Below are positions 39,565 through 48,602 of a stretch of DNA of 57,547 nucleotides, piece by piece. A program made the translations under genes and the position numbers. Under the pieces are notes generated by a model, which worked only from the letters and a program-made list of their open reading frames with translations, was not told where the DNA came from and searched no databases. How positions within the stretch are numbered: position 1 is the first letter of the stretch; each line of letters starts with the position of its first letter. Location of the stretch: the NCBI GenBank assembly GCA_041309605.1, contig JBFYZH010000070.1, positions 1 to 57,547 on the forward strand, read 5' to 3'. The stretch is from JALOPX01 sp041309605. Lineage in GTDB: Bacteria > Krumholzibacteriota > Krumholzibacteriia > Krumholzibacteriales > Krumholzibacteriaceae.

Positions 39565-40830
39565 TCATCTCCCCTTCCTGAAACCGGCCCCGAGAAGGAT
39601 CGCTCCTGGAACGAGGGCCGCAATGCCCACGGATACAAGCACGAGGATGTTCCTGGAGATTTCAGCCGGTCCCGCGCCGAAGAGCAGAATCTTTTTGAAA
39701 CCGTCGTTTGCCCAATAGACGGGGGAGAATTTCCCGATCCTCTGCATCGTCTCTCCGAACATGTCGAACGAAAGCATGCTCCCCCCGAGCATGGAGAGAA
39801 CGATGATGACGACAGGGGCTATCGCGTCGGCCGCGCGCTCGCGCCTTATGACTCCGAAGAGGAATGTCATCAGTCCGGTGCACATGAGGATCGTCGCCGC
39901 GGTGTGGGCCGCAAGGGCCGCCGGATCGCCCAGGTCCATCCTGAAGGCAAACTTTCCCACGACGAGCAGCAGCAGGCACGCGATCGCCGTCACCGCGTAA
40001 ACCGACAGGACCTTGCCGGCCACGACATGCCCCGTGCCGAGCGGCGCGCAGAGGGTCCTCGCCAGTGTCCCTGTCCGCCTCTCCCTTACTATGTCGTTGA
40101 GCATGATATTGCTCGTGAAAAGAAGTCCGAGCATCAGGCTTCCCGACATCACGTACGAAAAGATGTTGAATCCGGGGATGCCCCCGGAGCCCTCCTCATC
40201 GTCGTCCCCGGCCGCGGTCTCGGACCTGAGCGTTATCAGCGAATCGCTGAGATACCCTTCCGTCTGGACAAAACCGATCTTCGCCTCGTCGAGAAGGATC
40301 TGCATGTCGCCGAGCGACGGCCACCTGTCGTCGTCCAGCATCGATCTTGTCTTTTCGATCGGCTCCCTGAAGACCGACGTGCCATTGTCGAGGATCGCCG
40401 CTATGGTGGAGACCGCCTCCTGCGCTATAACCGGCTTGAAACTCTCGGAGGGATTTTTAATCACCTTCAGCTCCGCGCTTTTCCTGTCTAGCACCTTCTT
40501 TGTAAACCCGCGCGGTATGATAAGCAGGGCGGAGGCTTTTCCTTCTGACATCATATCGACGCCATCGAGGCTGTCGACCGGAACGATCTCGAACATCCCG
40601 GCGAGTTTGTCCTGTTCGAAGCCCTGTTTGATGAACCTCCCGCCCAGCCCTTTGTCGGCGTCGAAGATCAGCATTTTGATCTTCGTCATTTCGACCTTGC
40701 CAGACCTTCCGAACACACCGCCGATGACAAGGGTCATGGCGAGCGGAATGGCCATCATGAAAATGATCGAGAGAGGGCTCTTTAGCCTTCTTCGAAGGTC
40801 GTTGGCGAATATCAGGAGCACCCGCTTCAT
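39565..40830 (-). CDS. ABC-2 type transporter permease, first subunit
   Basis: The protein has 421 residues with the same layout as its downstream neighbour: first helix (SIIFMMAIPLAMTLVIGGVF), a large loop with KEVLDRKS-like charged segments, then five helices with the conserved NIMLNDIVRERRTGTLARTLCAP region. The two permeases share the fold but differ in sequence and should form a heterodimer. The start lies 3 bases after the ATPase stop codon. Confidence 0.88.
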   Translation of the reverse strand: MKRVLLIFANDLRRRLKSPLSIIFMMAIPLAMTLVIGGVFGRSGKVEMTKIKMLIFDADKGLGGRFIKQGFEQDKLAGMFEIVPVDSLDGVDMMSEGKASALLIIPRGFTKKVLDRKSAELKVIKNPSESFKPVIAQEAVSTIAAILDNGTSVFREPIEKTRSMLDDDRWPSLGDMQILLDEAKIGFVQTEGYLSDSLITLRSETAAGDDDEEGSGGIPGFNIFSYVMSGSLMLGLLFTSNIMLNDIVRERRTGTLARTLCAPLGTGHVVAGKVLSVYAVTAIACLLLLVVGKFAFRMDLGDPAALAAHTAATILMCTGLMTFLFGVIRRERAADAIAPVVIIVLSMLGGSMLSFDMFGETMQRIGKFSPVYWANDGFKKILLFGAGPAEISRNILVLVSVGIAALVPGAILLGAGFRKGR

Positions 40831-40833
40831 CGT

Positions 40834-41751
40834 CTAGTCCCTCAGTTCCTTGCCGGTCAGTTTCAGGAAAACCCCCTGGAGGTTCGGTTCGCTGATCGCC
40901 ACGGTGTCGATGCGAAGGCCGGACGAAAAGAATCCGCCGAGCATCCTCCCGACCGAGCCGTGATCTCGCACAATCAATCTTGCCGTCCTGTCGGCGATCC
41001 TGTCGATCCTCGCTCCTTCGGGAAGCGCCGGGAAGGCGTCCGCCTTGAAATCGCCGGTGATCGTGACGATGTCCTCCTCGCCGACGAGCTTGACAAGCTC
41101 GGCCAGCGTCCCCTCGGCGTGGATCTTCCCCTGGTCGATGATGGCGATGCGTTTGCAGAGACTTTCGGCCTCTTCGAGGTAATGGGTCGTATATATAATC
41201 GTCGTTCCCGCCTCGGCTTCCTTCCTTACGATTTCCAGAATTTTAATGCGGGCCTGCGGATCGATCCCGAGGGTGGGTTCGTCGAGCAGGATTATCTTCG
41301 GCCTGTGTATAAGGCCGGCGCAAAGGTTGATCCTCCGCTTCATTCCTCCGGAGTATTTTCCGACCGGATCGTCGGCCCTGTCGGTCAGTTCGACCATTTC
41401 GAGCACCCTGTCGGCCGCTTCCTTCAGCTTCGCGCCCGAAAGCCCGTAGAGACTGCCCCAGAAATGGAGATTTTCCCTTCCGGAAAGCTCCTCGTAGAGC
41501 GCTATCTCCTGCGGGACAACGCCCATCATCGAGCGGACCCGCCCGCTGTTAGCCGTCATCTCCATTCCCGCTATCGCGATCGTCCCCGAGTCGGGGCGAA
41601 GAAGTCCCGAGAGCATCGAGATTGTTGTGGTCTTGCCTGCTCCGTTCGGGCCGAGGAAGCCGAATATCTCCCCCTCCTTCACGCTGAAGCCGAGCCCGTC
41701 CACGGCCTTGACGCCGCCGAAATATTTCCTGAGTCCGTTTACCTCTATCAT
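40834..41751 (-). CDS. ABC transporter ATP-binding protein
   Basis: The protein has 305 residues from the ATG at 41751, where homology begins (MIEVNGLRKYFGGVKAVDG); the frame is open further but that part is not conserved-looking. Walker A is GFLGPNGAGKTTT, the signature is KYSGGMKRR, Walker B is KIILLDEPTLG, and the switch His is in YTTHYLEE. A C-terminal region (after 220) of about 85 residues is usual for DrrA/NatA-type ATPases. First gene of a three-gene exporter operon reading left. Confidence 0.95.
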   Translation of the reverse strand: MIEVNGLRKYFGGVKAVDGLGFSVKEGEIFGFLGPNGAGKTTTISMLSGLLRPDSGTIAIAGMEMTANSGRVRSMMGVVPQEIALYEELSGRENLHFWGSLYGLSGAKLKEAADRVLEMVELTDRADDPVGKYSGGMKRRINLCAGLIHRPKIILLDEPTLGIDPQARIKILEIVRKEAEAGTTIIYTTHYLEEAESLCKRIAIIDQGKIHAEGTLAELVKLVGEEDIVTITGDFKADAFPALPEGARIDRIADRTARLIVRDHGSVGRMLGGFFSSGLRIDTVAISEPNLQGVFLKLTGKELRD

Positions 41752-42099
41752 CGGGGCCCTCCAGAGCGTTATTACCCTATCGGATATAGTCCGCTTGTGA
41801 TACAGAATCCGACCGCCAGATACAACGATGATACCAGCGATACAGAGCTGGCGGGCTGACAACAACTCCTGCCGTCTGTCACAGGTCAGATCGTTAAATT
41901 CTCATAAATCTTTCCGAGATGCAATAAGAGATACGGAGTGGCTTCTTATATGTTGCCCGTGGGGCAATTATTTTCTAAAATCAGCGCTGCCGCAGCAGGA
42001 GATTGTCGCGGAACCATGGGCCTTTCCAATTCCCATCGGCGAGCCTTTGCGGTGAAGTCGATCAAGAGCGCGGTTGACAGGCAATAACGGGAGCCTTCG
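41752..42099. other. divergent spacer between exporter operon and hydrolase
   Basis: No gene is visible. A small perfect hairpin (TTGCCC, loop GTG, GGGCAA; 41953-41967) is followed by TTATTTT, which looks like an intrinsic terminator or attenuator for plus-strand transcription, oddly placed upstream of the hydrolase gene. A repeated GATACA motif occurs at 41798-41845. A TTGACA at 42074 is too close to the start codon to serve as its -35 box. Confidence 0.4.
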
Positions 42100-42942
42100 A
42101 TGGATTCATATTCCAGAATTGAAACGGCCGATGGGCTGGAGCTTTACGTTCACCATTGGCCTGCCGCGCGTAACCACTTATCGGTTATTGTGATAATTCA
42201 TGGGCTCGGCGAGCATGGAGGCAGATACAGCCAGATGGCACGCCGATTCAACGATCATGGAGTTTCCGTCGTCGCCCCGGATCTTCGAGGTCACGGCAAA
42301 TCGGGAGGCAGGAAAGGTTATTTCCCGCATTATCAGCTATTGATGGACGATATTTCGCGGACTCTCGCCGACACTTCAAGAAGATATCCGAACCTTCCGT
42401 TCTTCCTCTACGGCCACAGCATGGGGGGAAATCTCGCCATAAACTATGCCCTGAGGGAAAAACCTTCGATCTCGGGAGTAATCGCTTCCGCTCCGCTTCT
42501 GCGCATCCATAGGGAACCGCCCGTGTGGAAAAGATCTCTATGCGCAGTGATGCTGAAATTATTCCCCCGTTTAACGATGGCCAACGGCATCCCGAGCGAA
42601 GACCTCTCGAGGGACGGTTCGGTCGTCAAAGCTTACGACGAAGATCCGCTTGTACATGACAGGGTGGCTCCGGGATTCCTGCATGTTCGCAAGGCCGGGC
42701 TCTGGGCACTCGATCATGCCGGCGACCTCGGGCTTCCGCTTCTCCTGATGCACGGAAGCGCCGACAGGATAACGTCTCACGAAGCAAGCCGGGAATTCGC
42801 GGAAAAGGCGGGGGGAATATGCACGCTCAAGATCTGGGACGGCCTTTATCATGAGCTTCACAACGAGCCTGAAAAACAGGACGTGAACGATTTTGTGCTG
42901 GATTGGATCTCAGGGATTCTTCCTGCGACTGTACGGCGTTGA
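42100..42942 (+). CDS. monoacylglycerol lipase-type alpha/beta hydrolase
   Basis: The protein has 280 residues. It follows the Hydrolase_4 pattern: VIVIIHGLGEHGGRYSQMA (oxyanion loop), VVAPDLRGHGKSGGRKGY, FFLYGHSMGGNLAINYAL (nucleophile Ser in GHSMGG), LLLMHGSADRITSHEAS (acid Asp) and WDGLYHELHNEPE (catalytic His). All three catalytic residues are present. Such enzymes release fatty acids from monoacylglycerols or lysophospholipids. No signal peptide, so it is cytoplasmic. It converges with the FGE-fold gene. Confidence 0.92.
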   Translation: MDSYSRIETADGLELYVHHWPAARNHLSVIVIIHGLGEHGGRYSQMARRFNDHGVSVVAPDLRGHGKSGGRKGYFPHYQLLMDDISRTLADTSRRYPNLPFFLYGHSMGGNLAINYALREKPSISGVIASAPLLRIHREPPVWKRSLCAVMLKLFPRLTMANGIPSEDLSRDGSVVKAYDEDPLVHDRVAPGFLHVRKAGLWALDHAGDLGLPLLLMHGSADRITSHEASREFAEKAGGICTLKIWDGLYHELHNEPEKQDVNDFVLDWISGILPATVRR

Positions 42943-42974
42943 ATTGCACGCTCAAAAAAACGGGGCCGGCCCGG
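42943..42974 (-). terminator. candidate terminator between convergent genes
   Basis: Read on the minus strand, the stop codon of the FGE-fold gene is followed by a GC-rich self-complementary block (GGGCCGGCCC) and a run of seven T. The stem has almost no loop in its simplest form, so the exact fold is uncertain. Confidence 0.5.
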
Positions 42975-43937
42975 TCACCGGACCGATCTTGCCATGCGGA
43001 ACCCTCCCCAGCTGAAGGCGAGGTATGGAGCGCCCTTGCCGCGCGAGGCGACGACCTCCTGGTATATCGGGCAGCTGAACCCGGCGTCCCTGCAGGCGTG
43101 CATCGTGCCTGAGGGAGGGCCGGCCGGATCGTCGACCGGGCTTTCGCCGTAATACGTTTCCGAATACCAGTCCCAGCACCACTCGTAGACATTCCCGCTA
43201 ATGCCATATATCCCGAGAGCGTTCGCGGCGAAGGTGTCCACCGGGGCCGTATACGCATACCCGTCGTCGCACCCTTCCCAGTAATTGTTCAGTTCCCACT
43301 CCCTGAACGCCGCCTCGTCCCTCGTGTTGGCCGCCGGTTTTCCGTCGATCAGCGGCAGGCTGTCGCCCCACGCATATTTTATGTTCTGCCCTCTGTTTCG
43401 CCCGGCGAATTCCCATTCCGCCTCGGTGGGGAGCCTGTACCCATTCGCAGCGCGGTTCCATGTAACAAGCGAATCGGAGCTTACGCCATAGCATGGTTCG
43501 AAACCCTCCTTTGCGCTTCTCCAATTGCAGTAGGCGACCGCGTCCCACCAGCTTACGCAGACGGCCGGGTGCCTGTCGTCCTGGGCGAAATAAGGTTTCT
43601 TCCAGCTTCCGTCGCCCGGTTTTTCGACCTTCTTTCCGATCATTACCATCGCGTTCCCTATCCTCTCGGCGGTGGTCACATACTTTGTCGCCTCGACGAA
43701 CTCCCTGAACTCGGCGACGTTCACCTCGTGCGAACCGAACCAGTAATCGCTCAGCCGGACCGTATGTATCAGTTTCTCATCCTCGTCGGCCCTTTCATAC
43801 GGGTTGCCCATTTCAAAGGTGCCGCCCTTTACGTATACCATCGAGCCGTTGTCATCCGCCGCGCCCGGGCCGCCCGATCCATTCGCCTGGCCGAAGAGAA
43901 GAAAACCAATCGAAAGAAGAATAAGGATAGTTTTCAT
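42975..43937 (-). CDS. exported FGE-sulfatase (SUMF1) domain protein
   Basis: The protein has 320 residues with a signal peptide (ILILLSIGFLLFGQANG). The whole mature part is an FGE-sulfatase domain: MVYVKGGTFEMGNPYERADE, HEVNVAEFREFVEATKYVTT, HPAVCVSWWDAVAYCNWRSA, NGYRLPTEAEWEFAGRN, GIYGISGNVYEWCWDWYSE and GGFRMARS. It has more cysteines than the homologue at 27577, including CRDAGFSC near the end, but I cannot assign the oxidising pair. AAAGGAG precedes the ATG. It could modify or bind an envelope partner. Confidence 0.9.
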   Translation of the reverse strand: MKTILILLSIGFLLFGQANGSGGPGAADDNGSMVYVKGGTFEMGNPYERADEDEKLIHTVRLSDYWFGSHEVNVAEFREFVEATKYVTTAERIGNAMVMIGKKVEKPGDGSWKKPYFAQDDRHPAVCVSWWDAVAYCNWRSAKEGFEPCYGVSSDSLVTWNRAANGYRLPTEAEWEFAGRNRGQNIKYAWGDSLPLIDGKPAANTRDEAAFREWELNNYWEGCDDGYAYTAPVDTFAANALGIYGISGNVYEWCWDWYSETYYGESPVDDPAGPPSGTMHACRDAGFSCPIYQEVVASRGKGAPYLAFSWGGFRMARSVR

Positions 43938-44062
43938 GGACAGCTCCTTTATGAATAATAATATCGATTATGATTATACCGGCATTCCGCTCTCAGAGTT
44001 CCTGATAATTTTACCTTCCCGAACCGCCGGAATTGCGGGTTAACAACTTTATATTATTAGAG

Positions 44063-44091
44063 TTGACATGGCCTGAGGCTTCGTCTAACAT
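44063..44091 (+). promoter_or_regulatory. sigma70-type promoter of the two-component operon
   Basis: TTGACA (44063-44068), a 17-base spacer and TAACAT (44086-44091), about 95 bases upstream of the histidine kinase start. A second TTGACATGRGCC-like copy occurs near 44139 without a clear -10 box. Confidence 0.6.
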
Positions 44092-44186
44092 AATCGCAGG
44101 AAGGCGTCGGGGCTCCGGATTCAATGGATAATCAGTCAGGTTGACATGAGCCACCTCGCTGTCCGGATGAAGAACGCAAGGACAAC

Positions 44187-46574
44187 ATGGACAGATCATC
44201 CCATCGAAAAGCCGCAATGGTAAAGCATGCAATATTTATTTCTCTGACCGTATTTTCGATCCTCCTGCATTCCTTTGCATTCTGCGTCGAGATAGACAGA
44301 TCGCTGCCGATGATGCTTGAAAAACAAATGTCAAATCAATTTGATGCCGGCTGGAACTGCTTCTACATCACCGACGCCAACGGCGACGGCAACGACGACT
44401 TGCTCATCGACAAACATGTCGGAATTATTTTTATGGAAATTCTCAGGGGACAATTCCAGCACCTGGATGAAGGCCAATATGTAACGAACGGATGCATAAG
44501 CTATATACACGATATCGACGGAGACCGCATACCCGAGTATTTTATTCGAAGATTCACCGATGAAGGCATACATATCTCTTGTTATCGATGGTCTCCTGAC
44601 AATAGAAAAATGACGCTTCTTTATGAACGCCCCCCGCTGCTCAAACCCACAGGGCGGGAAAAAGCAATCGGCACCGGTACGGCCGGTATAAACTGTTGTC
44701 ATGACCTGGACGGCGACGGCAGGATGGAGGCATATCTTCTGGTTTATCCCTATATGTCAGGCCCCTACCCGAGGACCCTGATTGCCCTCGATGCCCTATC
44801 CGGTGATATTCTTCATAAATTTGAACTGGGTCCCGTATTGTCGGAATGCCTGCTGTTCGAAGATACTTCCCTCGGGAATAGACTTATTGTTTCGACTTCC
44901 TCTCCACAGAACCATGCGTGCTGGAACGGAACCAGCGATACCCTTTCGTACGTTTTCTGCCTGACCCCCACCCTGGAGGAAGACTGGAAAAAAATCGTCA
45001 CGGTCAACGGAGGATATTGCACCGTTGCGGTCGGAGATATAAATCGTGACGGTAATGATGAGATGGTTCTTTGCCGCAGTTATGGCGACGAAAAGGCAAC
45101 CATCGACTTCACCGGGGACGACTGGAGTGTGGCGATTCTCGATCCCGCAAAAGGAATCATAACTCAGAGCAGGCCGTTGCATACCGGGACACATACGCCC
45201 ATTCTCGCCGATCTGTTCGGCGATTCGACGCTCGAAATCGTCTTCTGCGGCGACAACCGGATTCTCTACATCCTCGATGGCGACTTGAACGTTGTATACG
45301 AATCGAAGGATCGAGACTCGGAAATGCTTCACCTTGTCAAGGATCTTGACCTTGACGGTTATCGGGAGATCGTTTGCTCCGGCGAAGGCCTGCTGATGGT
45401 GCGCGATTCCAGGGGCGTCTTGAAAGCCGAAATGCCGTGGAATAGCACTATCAACGAGAAAACATTCAGAAAGGTCGAGACGGCCGAAATTGCCGAACGC
45501 CTGTACCTGGCGACGATGAACGATGGATGTGTCATGTTCTATCGATATGCATCGTCTCCTCTTTCAACGCGTCTCCCCGGCATGTTGATCGAGCTCCAGA
45601 AATCCCCTTTCGGCGCCGTTGTGCTGGTGTTACTGGGAATGGGTATCGGCGCGTCAGCGATCTTCCTTGCGGGGTTCAGGCATAAAAAAGAAAATTCCGA
45701 TGACGTATCGTTTGCCTGCGGCGAGGCTGGGGAGGAGTTGCTGCGCGCCATGACGGCTTACGGTCACGGCGGCTCTTCGATTAAAGTCATCAACAGGCTG
45801 CGTTTTTATCTGGTAAACCGGGGGCGAACCGTGGAAAACACGGGCAATCAGGCTGAAACATTCGACGGTCTCGCCCGTGCATTCAACGGTTCTGTGCTTT
45901 CCGAGCTGCATCTCATCACGTCGCTTGCCGGGAAAGCCGGTGTCGCGAAATCATGCCGGCAGGAGATGATCCGATGCGCCGGCCTGGCCTCCCGTTCCCT
46001 GTCCGGCATCATGGCTTCATCTTCAATAATGTTGGAAGGGGCGGGTTCAAACGCCGAAACAGCCCGCCAATCGCTCGATGCCATCGAAAAGTGCGTTTCA
46101 GTCATCCGCTTGCATCTTCGGAATATGTATCGCTGCCAGTTAGTCGACGCCATTATCCGTGTTTTGTCCCGGGGAGCGGAAGAACTTGAAACGCGCGGAA
46201 TACGACCCGTCATCGATTTCAGCGGCACCGCCGATCAGTCTGCATTTGTATCTAATACCGTTCTCGAAAAGGTGATGGAAAATTTGCTCACAAATGCAGT
46301 TCGGGCGATGGAGAAAAGCGCACAGCCCGAATTTGGAATCTCAATCACCGTCGAAGGGGATTATCACCTTGTCGACATCAGGGATACCGGTTGCGGCATC
46401 GCCGAAGATGAGCGCGAAAAGGTTTTTGACAGACAGTACACGACAAAAGTCGAGGGCGGCTTCGGTCTTTATTATGCCAGAGAAGAACTCGCCAAATTCG
46501 GCGCGAAGATCTTCATCAAGGAAAGCACTCCCGGCAAGGGCACCATAGTCCGTATTGTGCTGAGGCGATCATGA
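44187..46574 (+). CDS. sensor histidine kinase with periplasmic FG-GAP-like propeller
   Basis: The protein has 795 residues. After a signal segment (IFISLTVFSILLHSFAFC) a large extracytoplasmic region to about residue 465 carries FG-GAP/VCBS-type calcium-loop repeats (DANGDGNDDLLID, DIDGDRIPEYFI, DLDGDGRMEAYLLV, DINRDGNDEMVLC, DLDLDGYREIVC). One membrane helix (VVLVLLGMGIGASAIFLAGF) leads to a cytoplasmic kinase part: a helical segment with LSELHLITSLAGKAG, where the His is a candidate phosphoacceptor, and an ATPase domain with ENLLTNAVRAM, DTGCGIAEDE and GGFGLYYAREELAKFGA. The HisKA motif is not canonical. The stop overlaps the response-regulator start. Confidence 0.9.
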   Translation: MDRSSHRKAAMVKHAIFISLTVFSILLHSFAFCVEIDRSLPMMLEKQMSNQFDAGWNCFYITDANGDGNDDLLIDKHVGIIFMEILRGQFQHLDEGQYVTNGCISYIHDIDGDRIPEYFIRRFTDEGIHISCYRWSPDNRKMTLLYERPPLLKPTGREKAIGTGTAGINCCHDLDGDGRMEAYLLVYPYMSGPYPRTLIALDALSGDILHKFELGPVLSECLLFEDTSLGNRLIVSTSSPQNHACWNGTSDTLSYVFCLTPTLEEDWKKIVTVNGGYCTVAVGDINRDGNDEMVLCRSYGDEKATIDFTGDDWSVAILDPAKGIITQSRPLHTGTHTPILADLFGDSTLEIVFCGDNRILYILDGDLNVVYESKDRDSEMLHLVKDLDLDGYREIVCSGEGLLMVRDSRGVLKAEMPWNSTINEKTFRKVETAEIAERLYLATMNDGCVMFYRYASSPLSTRLPGMLIELQKSPFGAVVLVLLGMGIGASAIFLAGFRHKKENSDDVSFACGEAGEELLRAMTAYGHGGSSIKVINRLRFYLVNRGRTVENTGNQAETFDGLARAFNGSVLSELHLITSLAGKAGVAKSCRQEMIRCAGLASRSLSGIMASSSIMLEGAGSNAETARQSLDAIEKCVSVIRLHLRNMYRCQLVDAIIRVLSRGAEELETRGIRPVIDFSGTADQSAFVSNTVLEKVMENLLTNAVRAMEKSAQPEFGISITVEGDYHLVDIRDTGCGIAEDEREKVFDRQYTTKVEGGFGLYYAREELAKFGAKIFIKESTPGKGTIVRIVLRRS

Positions 46575-47983
46575 ATGAACGATGCGGCCGGTCAAATGCT
46601 CGCGTAAGGGTCCTTCTCGTAGATGATGATATCGCATTCTGCGTCGACATCGAATCCCTCATGTCGAACAATTACGAGGTCGAGACCGCGTCTACGGCGC
46701 AAAAGGCGATTGAGTTGTTCGGCGGCGGATATTTTGATGCCGTGCTTCTCGACATCGATCTTGGAAGAGGAATTGATGGCTTCGACCTCATCGACCGATT
46801 CCGGCGCGACGATCCACACATTCCAATAATTATGGTTACACAGGATGCGTCGGCCTCTTCTGCCGTAGCCGCTCTGAAAAAAGGGGCCTCGGATTACATA
46901 GACAAAAAACCCGATCTGGTTACCCTGGAAAAACATATCTCGGCCGCTCTCGAACTGCAACGGCTCAACACGGTCAATAGAACACTTCGCCGCGACATCG
47001 AGGCGCAGACCGGCCCCATGGTAGGAGAAAGCGAAACGATGGCCGGGCTTCGCCGTGAAATACTCCACGCCGCGCAGGCAACAAGTCCCATACTTATTAC
47101 CGGCGAAACCGGAACCGGCAAGGAACTCGTTGCGCGGGAGATCCATAGCATCGCCTGCCCGGATACTCCTTTCGTGGCGATCAACTGCGCCGCGGTCCCG
47201 CACGATCTCTTCGAGGCAAGGCTATTCGGCAACGAGCGCGGAGCATTCACCGGCGCAGGATCCGCAACCCAGGGGGTTTTTGAACTTGCCTCGGACGGTG
47301 TCCTTTTTCTCGACGAGATAACCGAGATCGAACCGGCACTGCAGGCAAAACTGCTGCGGGTGGTCGAGGAGCGCGAGTTCGAACGGATCGGCGGATGCAG
47401 GAAACTTCATTTCAAGGGAAAGATCGTCGCCTCGACGAATATGGATCTGAAAATGGCCATCGAAACCGGCGGTTTCCGCAAGGATCTATTCTACCGTTTC
47501 AACACCTTTGTGCTCAATGTGCCGCCTCTTCGAGACAGGCGCGGGGATATCGCGCTGCTGGCCCGGCACTTCCTGCGGAGTAAGGCCACGGAACTCAAAA
47601 AACCCCCGCCGATCCTTTGCAACGATATCATGATAAAGTTATGCGCGTACGACTGGCCCGGCAATGTGCGCGAGCTGGAAAACGCGATCGAAGCGTTCGT
47701 CGTTCGAGGCACCTTTTTGTTTCCCGTCAACGGAGTTGGGCCCTACGGACCTTTCGCGACACCACAATCACATAACAGCCCTGTCGATGCCGCCGGATAC
47801 GAGAACCAGGATATCTACGAAATGCCCTATCAGGACGCCAAGGATTCCGTTATGGATGAATTCAAGAAGAAATACATCGAGGTCGTTCTTGCGTCCTGCG
47901 AGGGAGACGTTCATGAAGCAGCCCGCCGCATGGGTCTTTCACGCTTCGGCCTGCAGAAGATGATGAAAGAGGTGGGAATGTAA
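46571..47983 (+). CDS. sigma54-dependent NtrC-family response regulator
   Basis: The protein has 470 residues. The receiver domain has the acidic pair in LLVDDDIAFC and the phosphorylation site Asp61 (AVLLDIDLG). The AAA+ domain follows: ITGETGTGKELVAREIHS (Walker A), ERGAFTGAGSATQG (the GAFTGA sigma54 contact), GVLFLDEITEIE (Walker B). It ends with a Fis-type helix-turn-helix (DVHEAARRMGLSRFGLQKM). It activates sigma54 RNA polymerase from upstream sites when phosphorylated, here by the overlapping kinase. Its targets are unknown; the FtsX gene at 55471 has a candidate sigma54 promoter and palindrome. Confidence 0.95.
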   Translation: MNERCGRSNARVRVLLVDDDIAFCVDIESLMSNNYEVETASTAQKAIELFGGGYFDAVLLDIDLGRGIDGFDLIDRFRRDDPHIPIIMVTQDASASSAVAALKKGASDYIDKKPDLVTLEKHISAALELQRLNTVNRTLRRDIEAQTGPMVGESETMAGLRREILHAAQATSPILITGETGTGKELVAREIHSIACPDTPFVAINCAAVPHDLFEARLFGNERGAFTGAGSATQGVFELASDGVLFLDEITEIEPALQAKLLRVVEEREFERIGGCRKLHFKGKIVASTNMDLKMAIETGGFRKDLFYRFNTFVLNVPPLRDRRGDIALLARHFLRSKATELKKPPPILCNDIMIKLCAYDWPGNVRELENAIEAFVVRGTFLFPVNGVGPYGPFATPQSHNSPVDAAGYENQDIYEMPYQDAKDSVMDEFKKKYIEVVLASCEGDVHEAARRMGLSRFGLQKMMKEVGM

Positions 47984-48602
47984 AAGGTTTCTTCTAGTTT
48001 CTTCTAATTGTTAGTCTTCATTCGCCGGACACAGCAACTGTTATTGCTGAACCTGTTACTTTCTTCTGCAGGATAAATCCACATGACAAGACTCGTTTAA
48101 GATGTGCTCCTGAAAGCACTGCAACGGTTGTTGCCTGCAACAATAAATATCCACCGCTCATTCTTCTTCGCCTAAATCCATAACCTCTTGTGAATTTATC
48201 AATAATGGCACTTCTGCGTCTTTCGGACAGCGATCGGATCTAGTGGAACGGCGACTGCTATATAGATGATCGAAAGGGATCGACCGAGAAGACAGCACAT
48301 CCGAGTTACAAGACAACACAAAATCAGCATCCGAGGAAATACAGCGTTCACTTGGAATCGAGCACTACATCCACAAACCATTTCCGGTGGCTGTTTTGAA
48401 CGATCTGATCGAAAAATTCTCGCCACAAAGTCTGCGGATGCGGATCCAAGGAGGTGATCGACAAGTTGCAATTGACTTGATTGTTGGGCACGTACAAACA
48501 ATGCCGTACTGTAAATCTGAAGCTTCGTATTATTCCAGTTCAGGGCAGCGATTCCCTTCCGGGAGTCGAGGGACAAGAACAATTTTCAAGAAAGGATTCT
48601 AC
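47984..48602. other. spacer before the large secreted protein
   Basis: About 620 bases without a supported gene. The repeated TTTCTTCTA follows the regulator stop codon, and a frame open from 48387 runs into the next gene but has no ribosome site and no recognisable sequence. I searched by eye for a sigma54 promoter (GG-N10-GC) and found no clean one. Confidence 0.4.

Noticed and set aside
38251..40491. Plus-strand reading frame of 746 codons
   Set aside because: It is fully antisense to the two ABC permeases; its product is extremely rich in Arg, Asp, Glu and His and has no domain.
47984..48602. A sigma54 promoter for the large secreted protein
   Set aside because: TGGCAC near 48208 and GGGCAC near 48486 lack a GC at the correct -12 position.
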